Shown here: positions 33,632-43,432 of the stretch, one piece after another
How the letters are laid out: the number at the start of each line of letters is the position of its first letter
How positions within the stretch are numbered: the stretch's first letter is position 1
NCBI GenBank assembly: GCA_900468625.1
Contig: UBUL01000019.1
Location: 372,001-436,000 of the forward strand
Reading direction: 5' to 3'
Source of the DNA: Hyphomicrobiales bacterium
GTDB taxonomy: Bacteria > Pseudomonadota > Alphaproteobacteria > Rhizobiales > Rhizobiaceae
Length of the DNA stretch: 64,000 nucleotides
Position numbers and translations under genes: made by a program
Notes under the pieces: model-generated
Database searches by the model: none
What the model was told of the DNA's origin: nothing
The model's input: only the letters and a program-made list of their open reading frames with translations

Positions 33632-36355
33632 ATGGTCTCTACGAAAGCAAGGATTGAAAAGATCTCCGAGTCTTTTCTTGAGGCGCTCACTAAGGTGCGG
33701 CTGAGTTACAAATGTGAGGAATATTTCGTGAGCATTCGTTTTATTGAGCGGACACTTAAGGGAAATAAGCGCTCTCGCAAGTTGGATTTGGTGTTTGATG
33801 CGGCATATTACCGAGAGAAATATAAAGATCAACTTAATGATTTATCTCCGCGGGCTCATTTTGATATATTTGGAAACACTCGCCTATACAGTCCATCTCC
33901 CCTTTTTGACGCTTCTTGGTACGCGTATACTTACAAATTAAATTTAAAATCAACGGCTGCTTTATTTGATTACTATTGCCGTGAGGGATTTCATCACGGA
34001 CAAGATCCTCATCCATTGTTCTTGGTGAAGTACTACGAGGCAACATCTGGAATGCAGCGAATGGATAATCCGGTCTTGAACTTCATTGCTCGGGTGAAAT
34101 CTAGTATCGCCCCCGCGATTTCGCCGTCGCCATTCTTTTGTCCCTCTTTTTACCGGAGGTTGAACCCAGATGTAACTGAGGCGGGTGTCGATCCATTCAT
34201 GCATTATATGACTTACGGGTGGCGGGAAGGTCGAATGCCTAGCCCCTACTTCCATCCGCAGTGGTATCTGGCTCGTTACCCTGATATCGCAAGCGCTGGC
34301 GTTGAGCCTTTGCAGCATTTCATTTCCACCGGCATGTATGAAGGACGTCAACCGCATTATCTCATTGATCTCGCCTACTATCTGGCAGGCGCTCCGGACG
34401 TTGTGGCGGCTGGAGTTAATCCTTACCGTCACTATATTGAGTTTGGGGACCGTGAGGGAAGGTCAGCACACCCGCTGTTCGATCCGAATTTCTATGGGGC
34501 GAATAGAGATCTTGGCGAGCATGCGCCTTTTGCACACTATGTTGAGCTGGGAGTAAAGGCCAACGCGAGCCCAACCCCAGCCTTCGATGCCGCATATTAT
34601 AAAAAAATGTACCCTGAGGAAGGGTCAGAACCGCTTATGCTGTTCTTACTAAGCCCAATAGGAGAGCGACGCCATTTTCACCCTCTCTTGGATGGTGAAT
34701 ATCAACGCGCAACAGCGTTTAACGCGGCACACGGGGCAAATCCGCTGGTCGACTATGCACAATTTCGTTCGCACTTTAATTTAGCCGATCTCCGTCGTGG
34801 TGCTGCAACAATTCCGGCGCCGACCAAAGCGTTGGCTAAACGGGATCAGGCTGATTTGTCTAACCTTATAGACAGTACGCTAATTTCAGTTGTGGTTCCT
34901 TGTTACAAATCAGATCCCAACTATCTTACAGACTGTATTAATAGTATATGTGGTCAGAGTTATCGAAATTGGGAGCTTATCCTTGTGGATGACGGTTCCC
35001 CGGATGATGTGACCTGGCCATTTTTGGAGGAGGTTGCCGACGGCAACCCTCAAATTAAAGCTTTTAGGTTGGATAAAAATGCCGGCATTTCGGAAGCGAC
35101 CAATCTTGGCATCATGGCTGCAAAAGGAGAATATCTCGCCTTTGTCGATCACGATGACGTTCTAACGCCCGATGCGTTAGCTGTAACGGTTGATACGCTT
35201 CTGCGAACTCAGGCAGATGTAGTATATTCTGATCAAGCATATCTGAGTGCTTCGGGTGTCGTTGAAGATCGGATGTTCAAACCGGACTGGTCGCCCACGT
35301 TGTTCGACGGAGTAATGTTCGTCGGACATCTGCTGGTGGTGCGAAAATCTATTGCCATCGCGGCCGGACTCTTTCGGTCCGAATTTGATAGCTGCCAGGA
35401 CTATGAGTTTATGCTTCGAGTAAGCGAGATAACCACCAAGATAGAACATATACCGCAGATACTTTATCATTGGAGGAGAGCTGAAGGCAGCGTTGCAGCG
35501 AATTCGGATGCGAAAGGAAAAATCGAACCAAAGCAGGCTAAGGCCGTCAACGATCATTTTAAGAGGATCGGCTTTTTAGGCAAGGCAAACCCGGACTATC
35601 GAGTTCCTCACCGACTTCAGATGCAGCCAATCAAAGTCCAACGTGAACCGCCTTTGATCGACGTTGTTTGGAGCGGCTCAGCAGAGGCCGCTGACACTTT
35701 TCGACCTAATCTAACAAAAGTTGAAATCGATATACGGGAGTTTTCCGTTACGGGATGGAGTGCTTCCCCTAAGAGCTGTGTTAATAAGGGCAACTCGCCT
35801 TGGGTATTATTTTTATCTGAGGGGCTGCGCTTTGTGAATGAAAAATGGCTTGACCACTTGTTAATGTATGCGGAGCGCGAAGATATCGCGTTCGCCGCTC
35901 CGCATCTTTACGGTAACAATGGTCGAGTTATGAGTGCCGGATTAGTTATATCGCTGAAAGCCGAGTTATTGGCCTCATATTTTGGTAGCAAAGAGGGAAC
36001 TGACGGCGCAATTGGCACCTTACTTTGTGACCGCGAGGTTTCTGCAGTCGGCGCTGCATGTGCTCTGGTTCAACGCAGTAAAATAGAAGTTCTGGGCGGA
36101 GTTTCTGAAATTTTTACCGGATCGGACGGAGCTGTTGCTGATTTAGCGTATAGGGCTACACTCTCGAGTTATCGAAATATCTCAGTAGCTACAAAACTAG
36201 TTGAGGTGGTTGAATCACATTCGCATAATGCGTTGCAGAGAGAATTGGATCGTCAATTCTTCAAGGATATACATGGCTTGGGGGCGCCTATCCGAGACCG
36301 TTATTATAATCGCAACTATATAGATGGGCGCGCAGACTTTGATATGGGCTTTTGA
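33632..36355 (+). CDS. Large GT2 glycosyltransferase with N-terminal tandem repeats
   Basis: The protein has 907 residues from the ATG at 33632; a GTG at 33728, with AGGA seven bases upstream, is a credible later start. Residues about 50-390 hold some six or seven repeats of roughly 45-50 residues with the pattern FDxxYYxxxxPDVxxAGxxPxxHYxxxGxxEGRxPHP. A GT2 domain follows (about 415-640): ISVVVPCYKSDPNYL, ELILVDDGSPDD and AFVDHDDVLTPDAL. A further ~270 residues resemble a second, degenerate GT-like region. It probably adds sugars to the polysaccharide made here; donor and linkage are unknown. The gene is AT-rich. Confidence 0.85.
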   Translation: MVSTKARIEKISESFLEALTKVRLSYKCEEYFVSIRFIERTLKGNKRSRKLDLVFDAAYYREKYKDQLNDLSPRAHFDIFGNTRLYSPSPLFDASWYAYTYKLNLKSTAALFDYYCREGFHHGQDPHPLFLVKYYEATSGMQRMDNPVLNFIARVKSSIAPAISPSPFFCPSFYRRLNPDVTEAGVDPFMHYMTYGWREGRMPSPYFHPQWYLARYPDIASAGVEPLQHFISTGMYEGRQPHYLIDLAYYLAGAPDVVAAGVNPYRHYIEFGDREGRSAHPLFDPNFYGANRDLGEHAPFAHYVELGVKANASPTPAFDAAYYKKMYPEEGSEPLMLFLLSPIGERRHFHPLLDGEYQRATAFNAAHGANPLVDYAQFRSHFNLADLRRGAATIPAPTKALAKRDQADLSNLIDSTLISVVVPCYKSDPNYLTDCINSICGQSYRNWELILVDDGSPDDVTWPFLEEVADGNPQIKAFRLDKNAGISEATNLGIMAAKGEYLAFVDHDDVLTPDALAVTVDTLLRTQADVVYSDQAYLSASGVVEDRMFKPDWSPTLFDGVMFVGHLLVVRKSIAIAAGLFRSEFDSCQDYEFMLRVSEITTKIEHIPQILYHWRRAEGSVAANSDAKGKIEPKQAKAVNDHFKRIGFLGKANPDYRVPHRLQMQPIKVQREPPLIDVVWSGSAEAADTFRPNLTKVEIDIREFSVTGWSASPKSCVNKGNSPWVLFLSEGLRFVNEKWLDHLLMYAEREDIAFAAPHLYGNNGRVMSAGLVISLKAELLASYFGSKEGTDGAIGTLLCDREVSAVGAACALVQRSKIEVLGGVSEIFTGSDGAVADLAYRATLSSYRNISVATKLVEVVESHSHNALQRELDRQFFKDIHGLGAPIRDRYYNRNYIDGRADFDMGF

Positions 36356-36362
36356 ATCGAAA

Positions 36363-38708
36363 ATGCGAATAGTTCTTATCTCACATTGTAATTTCCTTGG
36401 TAATAGTGCCATGCATGTGTTCAGTATGGCTGAGCAACTGACCTCGTTTGGGCATGAGGTGGTCATGCTGGTTCCAGACGGAGTGGAAACGGTCAAGCGT
36501 CATCGACCGCCTTCATTTCAGATAACGCTTTATGCGGACGCAGCCTCTGGATCAATTGGTTTCAGGGAGGATGCGACGCCCGATCTGATACATGCCTGGA
36601 CGCCTCGAGAGCACGTCAGAAAGATAACTCAGGCAATTGCCGATAAATTTCAGTGCCCATACGTACTTCATATGGAAGACAACGAAGAGCAAATTATAAC
36701 CGATGAACTCGTAAACATGTCATTTCAGGATATTCGCGAGTTACCGTCTATATATCAAGATCTTCTTACAAGCGATTATCGGTCGCATCCAACTCGTTAT
36801 AGGGATTTTGCTGAGAAAGCTTGTGCTTACACCTGCTTAATAGATGGTTTGCTGGCGTTTAAGCCAACTGAATTGCCGGGTCTGGTATTTTGGCCTGGAT
36901 TTGACCCGGAATTTGAGGACATTCTCGTTGACGGAAACGCGGCCCGAGAAAGATACGGCATTGCGGCATCTGACATAGTTATACTTTATAGTGGCAACGT
37001 TCATCAGTCCATTGTAGCTGATGTGCGTAACCTTTATTTGGCAGTGGCATATCTGCGGGCACGTGGTCTTCCGGTGCGCCTACTTCGTACCGGTTGGAAC
37101 CACGCTTCTTTGGATATTCCCGAAGAAGTACTTTCAGAGTGCGTCATTGATTTAGGTTTCGTAGATAGGTCCGAAGTGCCGATTTTGCTGGCCTTATCTG
37201 ACTTACTGGTGCAGCCTGGAAAAAGCGATGCATTTAACGACTATCGTTTTCCGTCGAAGTTACCGGAATATCTCGTTTCTGGCAAACCAGTTATCCTACC
37301 CGCATGCAATATCGGGCATGTGTTGGAAGATGGTGTGCATGTGCTCAAACTGTTCGAGGGAACCTTAGTAGAGTTAATTGGCAAAATAGAGCGACTCATC
37401 GGAGACAAAGCGCTCTTGGTGGATCTGGGTAAAAACTCCCGCGCGTTTGCGCTTGCGAATTTGCGTTGGTCAAAGGCCGCCAAAGCGGTTGAAGATTTGT
37501 ATCGACGGGTACTGTCTTCGGAATCGGATAGGCCATCCTCGTTATTTGCAGCTCAGCCACCCGCCGCGAAGGAACATCCTGTTAAAGTTATTGCATTCTA
37601 TTTACCTCAATTTCATCCGATACCCGAAAATGACGAATGGTGGGGAAAAGGGTTTACGGAATGGACGAATGTTGGGCGCGCAAAGCCTCAGCTCTTTGCG
37701 CACCGTCAACCGCGGCTTCCAACGGAATTAGGCTACTACGACCTACGTCGTGTGGAAGTAATGCATGAACAGGCATCTCTGGCTGCAAATTTTGGGATTG
37801 GCGGCTTTTGTTTTTACGCTTACTGGTTTGAGGGAAGACGTTTGTTGGAGCTTCCCTTAAATCAATGGCTAACTGCCGGTCCGGATTTCCCTTTTTGTAT
37901 TTGCTGGGCGAACGAAAATTGGAGCCGCCGATGGGACGGTTCCGAAAGAGATATTTTGCTATCACAGGATTATAGTGTTGGATTCGAAGAGCGCTTTATC
38001 GCTGATATGGCGCCAATATTGAAGGATCCTCGGTACATAAAAGTAAATGGGGCTCCGCTCCTTTCGATCTATAGGGTTAGTGAATTTCGCCAGCCCGCAG
38101 CCAGCGCGAACGCTCTGCGTGCCGCTGCTGCAAAGCACGGTATTCCCGATTTGCATCTGACTATCGTTCAATCCTTTGGAATCAGCGATCCTCGACCTTA
38201 CGGTTTTGATGCTGCGATTGAATTCTCGCCGCCTCATGTTAATCGGTTGCTACTTAACTCGGAGCATATCGGTGGGGTGGCACAAGGATTTGCGGGCTAT
38301 GTTGAAGATTACGTGGGCGTTGCCGCAAATAGTATCAACGCCCCCGCGACGGATTATATTCGCTATCGAGGATGTTTTCCAATGTGGGACAACACAGCAA
38401 GGCGCGGCAATAAAGGGCATGTATTTGTGAATGATAGCCCGAAGGCATATGCTCAATGGTTGCGTTTCCTTGTTAATGAAGCGATGACCCGTCGACGCGA
38501 CGTGGAACCTTTGATATTCGTAAATGCTTGGAACGAATGGGCTGAAGGGACCTACCTTGAACCAGACCATCATTTTGGTAGAGATCTCCTTGAGGTGACG
38601 CGCGCAGCTATTGTTCATGGGGTTGCGGACTATGCTCAAGGTTCTGCCACCGATGAAAGAGAGAGGGAGTTTACACATTTCGTTTCTCGCATACCCCGAG
38701 GTATTTAG
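36363..38708 (+). CDS. Bifunctional glycosyltransferase: GT4 domain fused to WbsX-like domain
   Basis: The start at 36363 (MRIVLISHCNFLGNS) gives 781 residues and lies 8 bp after the previous gene. The N-terminal half (about 1-400) looks like a GT4 glycosyltransferase, with an N-terminal Rossmann strand, ILYSGNVHQS, LLVQPGKSDAFNDYRFPSKL and EYLVSGKPVILP. The C-terminal half (about 410-770) has the WbsX signatures IAFYLPQFHPIPENDEWWGKG, given here in part (FHPIPENDEWWGKGFTEW), and FVNAWNEWAEGTYLEPD. WbsX-type domains occur in O-antigen loci. The fusion suggests two consecutive transfer steps in one protein. AT-rich like its neighbours. Confidence 0.85.
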   Translation: MRIVLISHCNFLGNSAMHVFSMAEQLTSFGHEVVMLVPDGVETVKRHRPPSFQITLYADAASGSIGFREDATPDLIHAWTPREHVRKITQAIADKFQCPYVLHMEDNEEQIITDELVNMSFQDIRELPSIYQDLLTSDYRSHPTRYRDFAEKACAYTCLIDGLLAFKPTELPGLVFWPGFDPEFEDILVDGNAARERYGIAASDIVILYSGNVHQSIVADVRNLYLAVAYLRARGLPVRLLRTGWNHASLDIPEEVLSECVIDLGFVDRSEVPILLALSDLLVQPGKSDAFNDYRFPSKLPEYLVSGKPVILPACNIGHVLEDGVHVLKLFEGTLVELIGKIERLIGDKALLVDLGKNSRAFALANLRWSKAAKAVEDLYRRVLSSESDRPSSLFAAQPPAAKEHPVKVIAFYLPQFHPIPENDEWWGKGFTEWTNVGRAKPQLFAHRQPRLPTELGYYDLRRVEVMHEQASLAANFGIGGFCFYAYWFEGRRLLELPLNQWLTAGPDFPFCICWANENWSRRWDGSERDILLSQDYSVGFEERFIADMAPILKDPRYIKVNGAPLLSIYRVSEFRQPAASANALRAAAAKHGIPDLHLTIVQSFGISDPRPYGFDAAIEFSPPHVNRLLLNSEHIGGVAQGFAGYVEDYVGVAANSINAPATDYIRYRGCFPMWDNTARRGNKGHVFVNDSPKAYAQWLRFLVNEAMTRRRDVEPLIFVNAWNEWAEGTYLEPDHHFGRDLLEVTRAAIVHGVADYAQGSATDEREREFTHFVSRIPRGI

Positions 38709-38833
38709 CATTCCACCAGGTGCGTTTTAAGGGATTGTTTTCATTTGAAGTTCAGCCACAAGATTCCCCTTGAACCTTTCAACCGAACCGATTATCCCGT
38801 TAGATAATCCAAAATGGTCGAGGAGCGATTGGC

Positions 38834-39547
38834 GTGTTTCGGTTTCCTTCAAAAACGAATGCACTTGAGTTTCTAAAAGAGATAGGGGTAACATTTGGGA
38901 CTATTCTCGATGTGGGAACGCATGCGGAAACGCCTGAGTTGAAGGCAGTTTTTCCCGAAACAAAGCACCTCCTTTTTGAGCCTGCTTCGGAGTTTTTTTC
39001 CAAAATCGCTGCGAATTATGCTGGTTTGAATACTGAATTAGTTCCCGTTGCTGTGTCCGATAGCGATGGGCAGGGGCGTTTGAAGAAGATTGCTATTGAC
39101 GGTGGGGAGATTTCTCATTCGACTTTGGTGTATTCTAGCGATACGGAAGCCGAGGCCATTATTGATATATCAACCATTCGCCTCGACACTTTTTTGAGTA
39201 AACGTAATGAGCACAAGCCGTACCTTCTTAAGGTCGACGTGGATGGATTTGAAATACCTATTCTTCGGGGTGCCGAGGGTATTTGGAGCGACATTGATTG
39301 TATTATCGTCGAGGCTACGGCCGATACGTTTTTGGAGCGGCTGCAATTTATCATTGAGCGGAATTTTATTTTAATCGACATCGTCGACCAGTGCTATTAC
39401 GCTGGTGTCTTTTCCCAGGTTGATCTGATTTTTATTTCCAAGCGCCTGCAGCAATTGAACCCCAGACTGAGGCCGTGGCAAACAGAAGAATTTGGCTGGG
39501 AAAAATGGATGCCGGTTGCAAGTTATGAAGGACATATACCCCGATGA
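38834..39547 (+). CDS. FkbM-family methyltransferase
   Basis: The start is GTG at 38834 with a strong AGGAG eight bases upstream; the protein has 237 residues. It carries the SAM-binding ILDVGTHAETPELKAVFP and LLFEPASEFF, and the FkbM motif YLLKVDVDGFEIPILRGAEG. FkbM enzymes O-methylate sugar hydroxyls; the Nod-factor fucose 2-O-methyltransferase NoeI is a relative. The stop overlaps the start of a second FkbM gene by four bases. A role in methylating fucose or rhamnose of the surface polysaccharide is likely. Confidence 0.85.
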   Translation: MFRFPSKTNALEFLKEIGVTFGTILDVGTHAETPELKAVFPETKHLLFEPASEFFSKIAANYAGLNTELVPVAVSDSDGQGRLKKIAIDGGEISHSTLVYSSDTEAEAIIDISTIRLDTFLSKRNEHKPYLLKVDVDGFEIPILRGAEGIWSDIDCIIVEATADTFLERLQFIIERNFILIDIVDQCYYAGVFSQVDLIFISKRLQQLNPRLRPWQTEEFGWEKWMPVASYEGHIPR

Positions 39548-40485
39548 ACCCACTCGCAAGCAATCGGCTGCGGGAAGCTGCAATCTCCTCGACTGAGACG
39601 TCTGTTTTGATCTTTCGTGCATCGGAGGCATCTCTTTTTAGCAAGGTAGAGGCAATCGAAGCGTGTAAACGAAACCCATATCAACCAGCCTTGGTTTGGC
39701 ATCCGTCAATTTTTGGCTCGATGATGCAGCTCGATTTGCGAGAACGCGTTGCTCAGGAAATATTTATGACTGGCGCGTTTGAGCCAGACCTTCTCTGGTT
39801 CCTATCGTGTGTGATTGACGAAGGTACTGCAGTAATTGATGGCGGCGCCCACATTGGATTCTTTTCGCTTGCTTTGGCTCAGCTCGTTGGAGCATCGGGG
39901 AGAGTTGATGCATTCGAGCCCGTAGCACGCACACGTAGCCATCTGGAAACGAATATAAGAAATGCCAATTTAAGTAACATATTTGTGCATGGATTTGCGC
40001 TATGGAGTGAATCCGCAGTTGTTGAGATCAATGATTGGGGGCATGAATTTAGCGCCTATAATGGTGCTGCTGCTCCTCGAATAGGTCCCGAGACAATATT
40101 GCCTGAGCCGTCGGTGGTGCCCACTCCTGCCGTCTCCATTGATGGTTTTGTTCAAAGTTTGGGTCGGTCTCCTTCGTTAATTAAATTGGATGTCGAGAGC
40201 GCTGAATACCAGGTTATCTCTGGAATGCGAGAGACCTTAGCTAATGTGCGCCCTGTTGTGATTTTGGAGGTGGGGGATTTTCCGGATTCACGCAACGAAA
40301 CTGAATTGAGATCGTCGTATGATACGCTAATGATCCTCAAGGACCTTTCGTATACCATCTTTGAAATTAAAAACTGCCGCCTCACAGAGCATGAAGTTTC
40401 CGAACATGTTTATGACTACGGGAATTTGGCTGCGATCCCAGATGAGAAAGTCAATGACCTGCGGTTACGAACTCGTGAACGTTAA
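39544..40485 (+). CDS. FkbM-family methyltransferase (second copy)
   Basis: This 313-residue protein is distinct from the preceding one. It has a ~80-residue N-terminal extension (FWHPSIFGSMMQLDLRERVA-like membrane-free segment), then AVIDGGAHIGFFSLALAQLVG (SAM-binding; quoted in part as VIDGGAHIGFFS) and LIKLDVESAEYQVISGM, the FkbM catalytic block. The four-base overlap (ATGA) with the first FkbM gene implies coupled expression and perhaps methylation at two positions of one sugar or on two sugars. It is convergent with the ABC permease gene. Confidence 0.83.
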   Translation: MNPLASNRLREAAISSTETSVLIFRASEASLFSKVEAIEACKRNPYQPALVWHPSIFGSMMQLDLRERVAQEIFMTGAFEPDLLWFLSCVIDEGTAVIDGGAHIGFFSLALAQLVGASGRVDAFEPVARTRSHLETNIRNANLSNIFVHGFALWSESAVVEINDWGHEFSAYNGAAAPRIGPETILPEPSVVPTPAVSIDGFVQSLGRSPSLIKLDVESAEYQVISGMRETLANVRPVVILEVGDFPDSRNETELRSSYDTLMILKDLSYTIFEIKNCRLTEHEVSEHVYDYGNLAAIPDEKVNDLRLRTRER

Positions 40486-40599
40486 CACCTTAGCTTATTA
40501 AATTCACGTCTTTCTGACCTGCCATGAAATTTCCCTTTAGCAGCGGTGGGATTGCGTTTGCCCCGTTTCAAGTCTCGTCGTTAGGCTAGCTGCAGCAGA

Positions 40600-41469
40600 T
40601 CAGCTCTCATCCATCAAAACACGCCGGGATAATCTCTCCGCGAGTAATCCGAGAAAAAGTGATCCTAGCGCGAACGTAAGTAGGTATTCCTTGTCGAGCA
40701 GTCGATCACTGTAGTTTTCAAAGTAAGCGGTTCGCATCCATTCGACGCATTGAACCACCGGATTGTATGAAAGGGGAACTGCAATTTGATCTGGAAGGTT
40801 CGGTGTAACAAAAAGGCACCCAGAAGAAAGGTAAAATATAATGCCCATAAGAGCATAACCGGTCGCAAAAAAGGGTAAAAACGCGGTGATGACTCCGGCA
40901 ATGGTGCCAACACCGATCGCAAGCAAGATAGTAGTTAGATACGCCATGATCGCTTGGCCTGGGTCATCAGGATAAGGGCTTAATCCAAGCGTTACGAACA
41001 CTATCCACAGGAATAGAAGGGTGACAAACCCGGCTATTATTTCCAAAAATGCTCGCCCAAGCAATATGTCGGTAATTTTTACGATTGGAAAGGAGAGCAT
41101 ATTTTTATTTAAGAGCACGGAAAGAGACATAAACCTCGAAATATACATGAATGCTAGTGTTGGGATAAGTCCAGCGGCAAAATAAACTAAAGGGCTTTCT
41201 CCATATGGTGCCGCGCGCCCGGAAAGCGTGTTGACAAATATTATGACCAACATATGAGCAAGTGGCCATAGGGACTGTACAATAAATCCAGCGCCGTGAT
41301 TGAAGAATCTAGTTCGCATGTCGCGGAGGACTACTGCGTGCATCACATTGCATTTTTGCCTAAGAGCCAATGACAATGAGTTGCGTTTCACCTGCTCGTA
41401 CCGATTGTTCATTGAAGTACCCGAAAAAGTCTTGGCAAGCCATTTGTGAGAATTCGAGATATCAGTCAA
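40600..41469 (-). CDS. ABC-2 type polysaccharide export permease (KpsM/Wzm-like)
   Basis: The 289-residue frame, or 270 from the ATG at 41412 (MNNRYEQVKRN), encodes a six-helix ABC-2 permease. The N-terminal cytoplasmic segment includes VVLRDMRTRFF, a typical motif of capsule/O-antigen exporters, followed by alternating hydrophobic helices to about 280. It should export a lipid-linked polysaccharide across the inner membrane. No Wzt/KpsT ATPase gene is next to it or elsewhere in the window, so a partner must be encoded elsewhere. It lies downstream of cysNC on the same strand, 59 bp away. Confidence 0.85.
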   Translation of the reverse strand: MTDISNSHKWLAKTFSGTSMNNRYEQVKRNSLSLALRQKCNVMHAVVLRDMRTRFFNHGAGFIVQSLWPLAHMLVIIFVNTLSGRAAPYGESPLVYFAAGLIPTLAFMYISRFMSLSVLLNKNMLSFPIVKITDILLGRAFLEIIAGFVTLLFLWIVFVTLGLSPYPDDPGQAIMAYLTTILLAIGVGTIAGVITAFLPFFATGYALMGIIFYLSSGCLFVTPNLPDQIAVPLSYNPVVQCVEWMRTAYFENYSDRLLDKEYLLTFALGSLFLGLLAERLSRRVLMDES

Positions 41470-41527
41470 GCAGCATGTGTGTGAAAATTATTCATCTCTC
41501 TCGCGCGGATTTTGCAGCCGAGAAAAG

Positions 41528-43432
41528 TCAATCTGAGAGGCGTGTCCAAAATCCGTGCAAGAAATCTCCCACGTGATCCGCTAACTCCGACGGATCGCGG
41601 TCGACTGCATACAGATGTATATCAGGGTTTTCTGGCACTTCGTATGGTGAAGAAATGCCGGTGAAGTTGGGGATTTGTCCTGTTATGGCTTTCTTATAAA
41701 GACCTTTGGGATCGCGGCGTATGCATTCTTCAATTGGTGTGTCTACGAAGATTTCTATGAATTCGCCTTCAGGCATCATTTCGCGCGCCATCCGCCTTTC
41801 GGATCGAAATGGCGAAATTAACGATACCAATACAATCAGTCCTGCTTCGGTCATAAGCTTCGCCACTTCGGCAATGCGCCGAATATTTTCCACTCGATCC
41901 TCGGCGGTAAAACCAAGGTCGCGGTTTAGCCCATGTCTTACATTATCTCCATCAAGCAAAAAAGTGTGCTTGCCGGCCGCATGCAGGAGCTTCTCGACCA
42001 GATTGGCGATTGTTGTCTTGCCTGAGCCAGAGAGACCAGTGAACCACAGAACGACCGGGAGCTGGTTCTTTTGTGCTGCATGAGCTACTTTGTCGATTGT
42101 CAGCGCTTGCCAATGGACATTGTTCGCGCGGTGCAGGGAATGAATGATCATTCCGGCGCCGACCGTTTCATTTGTGAAACGATCAATTAATATGAAATTG
42201 CCGGTCGTACGATTGCTCGCATAGGCATCGAAGCAGATTGGATGCTGTGTTGAGAGATTGCATACTCCAATCTCGTTCATTGCAAGCGTCTTTGCCAATT
42301 GGTGGCCGCGGCTATTAACATCAACGCTATATCTGAGTGCGGTGATGGTCGCGCTTACGCTGTCGGTTTCTGTTCGTAAGACATAGGGGCGGCCGGGAAT
42401 CAGTGATTCATGGCTGAACCATATGATATAGGCCTGGAATTGATCGGCAACATTGGGCCTCGAAGTAGGCGAGACCAACATATTTCCGCGCGAGACCTCT
42501 ACGTCATCTTTTAAGACCAACGTAACAGCCTGCCCCTCACATGCTGAGCTCTGATCTCCCTCATAGGTGACGATGCGCTTTATGGTGGTATGCCGTCCAG
42601 ATTTCGCCACTGTGACAGAATCCCCGACCGAGACTTTTCCCGAAGCAACTTGTCCTGAAACCCCCCGGAAATCGCGGTTCGGCCGATTCACCCATTGCAC
42701 AGGAAAGCGAAAGGGGCTCTCAAGCTCAGGCTGACTGATTGAAACGGCGTCCAAATGATCGACTAAGGACGGACCACCATACCATGGAGTTTCTTCCGAT
42801 TTCGATGCTACGTTTACACCAAAGAGCGCCGACATCGGTATCGCTTTGATGGTCTGGAAACCAAGTTCCTCTGCAAACTCCTTGTAATCTGCTGTTAGCT
42901 TTTCAAAAGCCTCCTGTTGATATTGCAATAGGTCCATTTTATTGATTGCAAGAACAACATGACGGATACCAAGTAGAGACGCAATAAAGCTGTGGCGTCT
43001 TGTTTGCTGTCGGATGCCGTAGCGGCCATCGACCAAGATAATCGCAAGGTCAGCTGTTGATGCAGCGGTAACCATGTTACGAGTATATTCTTCATGACCG
43101 GGAGTATCAGCGATAATGAAATTACGTTTCGAACTGGAAAAAAATCGGTGGGCGACATCGATTGTGATGCCTTGTTCCCGCTCGGCGTCCAAGCCATCGA
43201 CTAAAAGAGCAAAATCGATATCACCATCCGTCGTCCCATATAGGGCGCTTTCTTTTTTCAAGGTGGAAAGCTGATCTTCAAAGAGGCTTTTGGTATCGTA
43301 AAGCAGGCGTCCTATCAAAGTCGATTTTCCGTCATCCACGGAACCACAAGTGATGAAACGTAGCAGCGATTTACCACCCTCGTTAGCTTGACGCGCGAAA
43401 TTGCAAGAAGACTGGCTCTCCTTTCTCATCAA
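41528..43432 (-). CDS. cysNC: Bifunctional ATP sulfurylase GTPase subunit / APS kinase (CysN-CysC, NodQ-like)
   Basis: The 634-residue protein has an N-terminal translation-factor-like GTPase (about 20-440) with GSVDDGKSTLIGRL (P-loop), DTPGHEEYTRNM and NKMDLL. Its C-terminal APS kinase domain (about 450-634) has the P-loop FTGLSGSGKTTIANLVE (about 465) and LDGDNVRHGLNRDLG. With CysD it makes adenosine phosphosulfate, then phosphorylates it to PAPS. The CysN-CysC fusion is the NodQ arrangement. It overlaps cysD by four bases. PAPS is the donor for the sulfotransferase at 24113. Confidence 0.95.
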   Translation of the reverse strand: MMRKESQSSCNFARQANEGGKSLLRFITCGSVDDGKSTLIGRLLYDTKSLFEDQLSTLKKESALYGTTDGDIDFALLVDGLDAEREQGITIDVAHRFFSSSKRNFIIADTPGHEEYTRNMVTAASTADLAIILVDGRYGIRQQTRRHSFIASLLGIRHVVLAINKMDLLQYQQEAFEKLTADYKEFAEELGFQTIKAIPMSALFGVNVASKSEETPWYGGPSLVDHLDAVSISQPELESPFRFPVQWVNRPNRDFRGVSGQVASGKVSVGDSVTVAKSGRHTTIKRIVTYEGDQSSACEGQAVTLVLKDDVEVSRGNMLVSPTSRPNVADQFQAYIIWFSHESLIPGRPYVLRTETDSVSATITALRYSVDVNSRGHQLAKTLAMNEIGVCNLSTQHPICFDAYASNRTTGNFILIDRFTNETVGAGMIIHSLHRANNVHWQALTIDKVAHAAQKNQLPVVLWFTGLSGSGKTTIANLVEKLLHAAGKHTFLLDGDNVRHGLNRDLGFTAEDRVENIRRIAEVAKLMTEAGLIVLVSLISPFRSERRMAREMMPEGEFIEIFVDTPIEECIRRDPKGLYKKAITGQIPNFTGISSPYEVPENPDIHLYAVDRDPSELADHVGDFLHGFWTRLSD

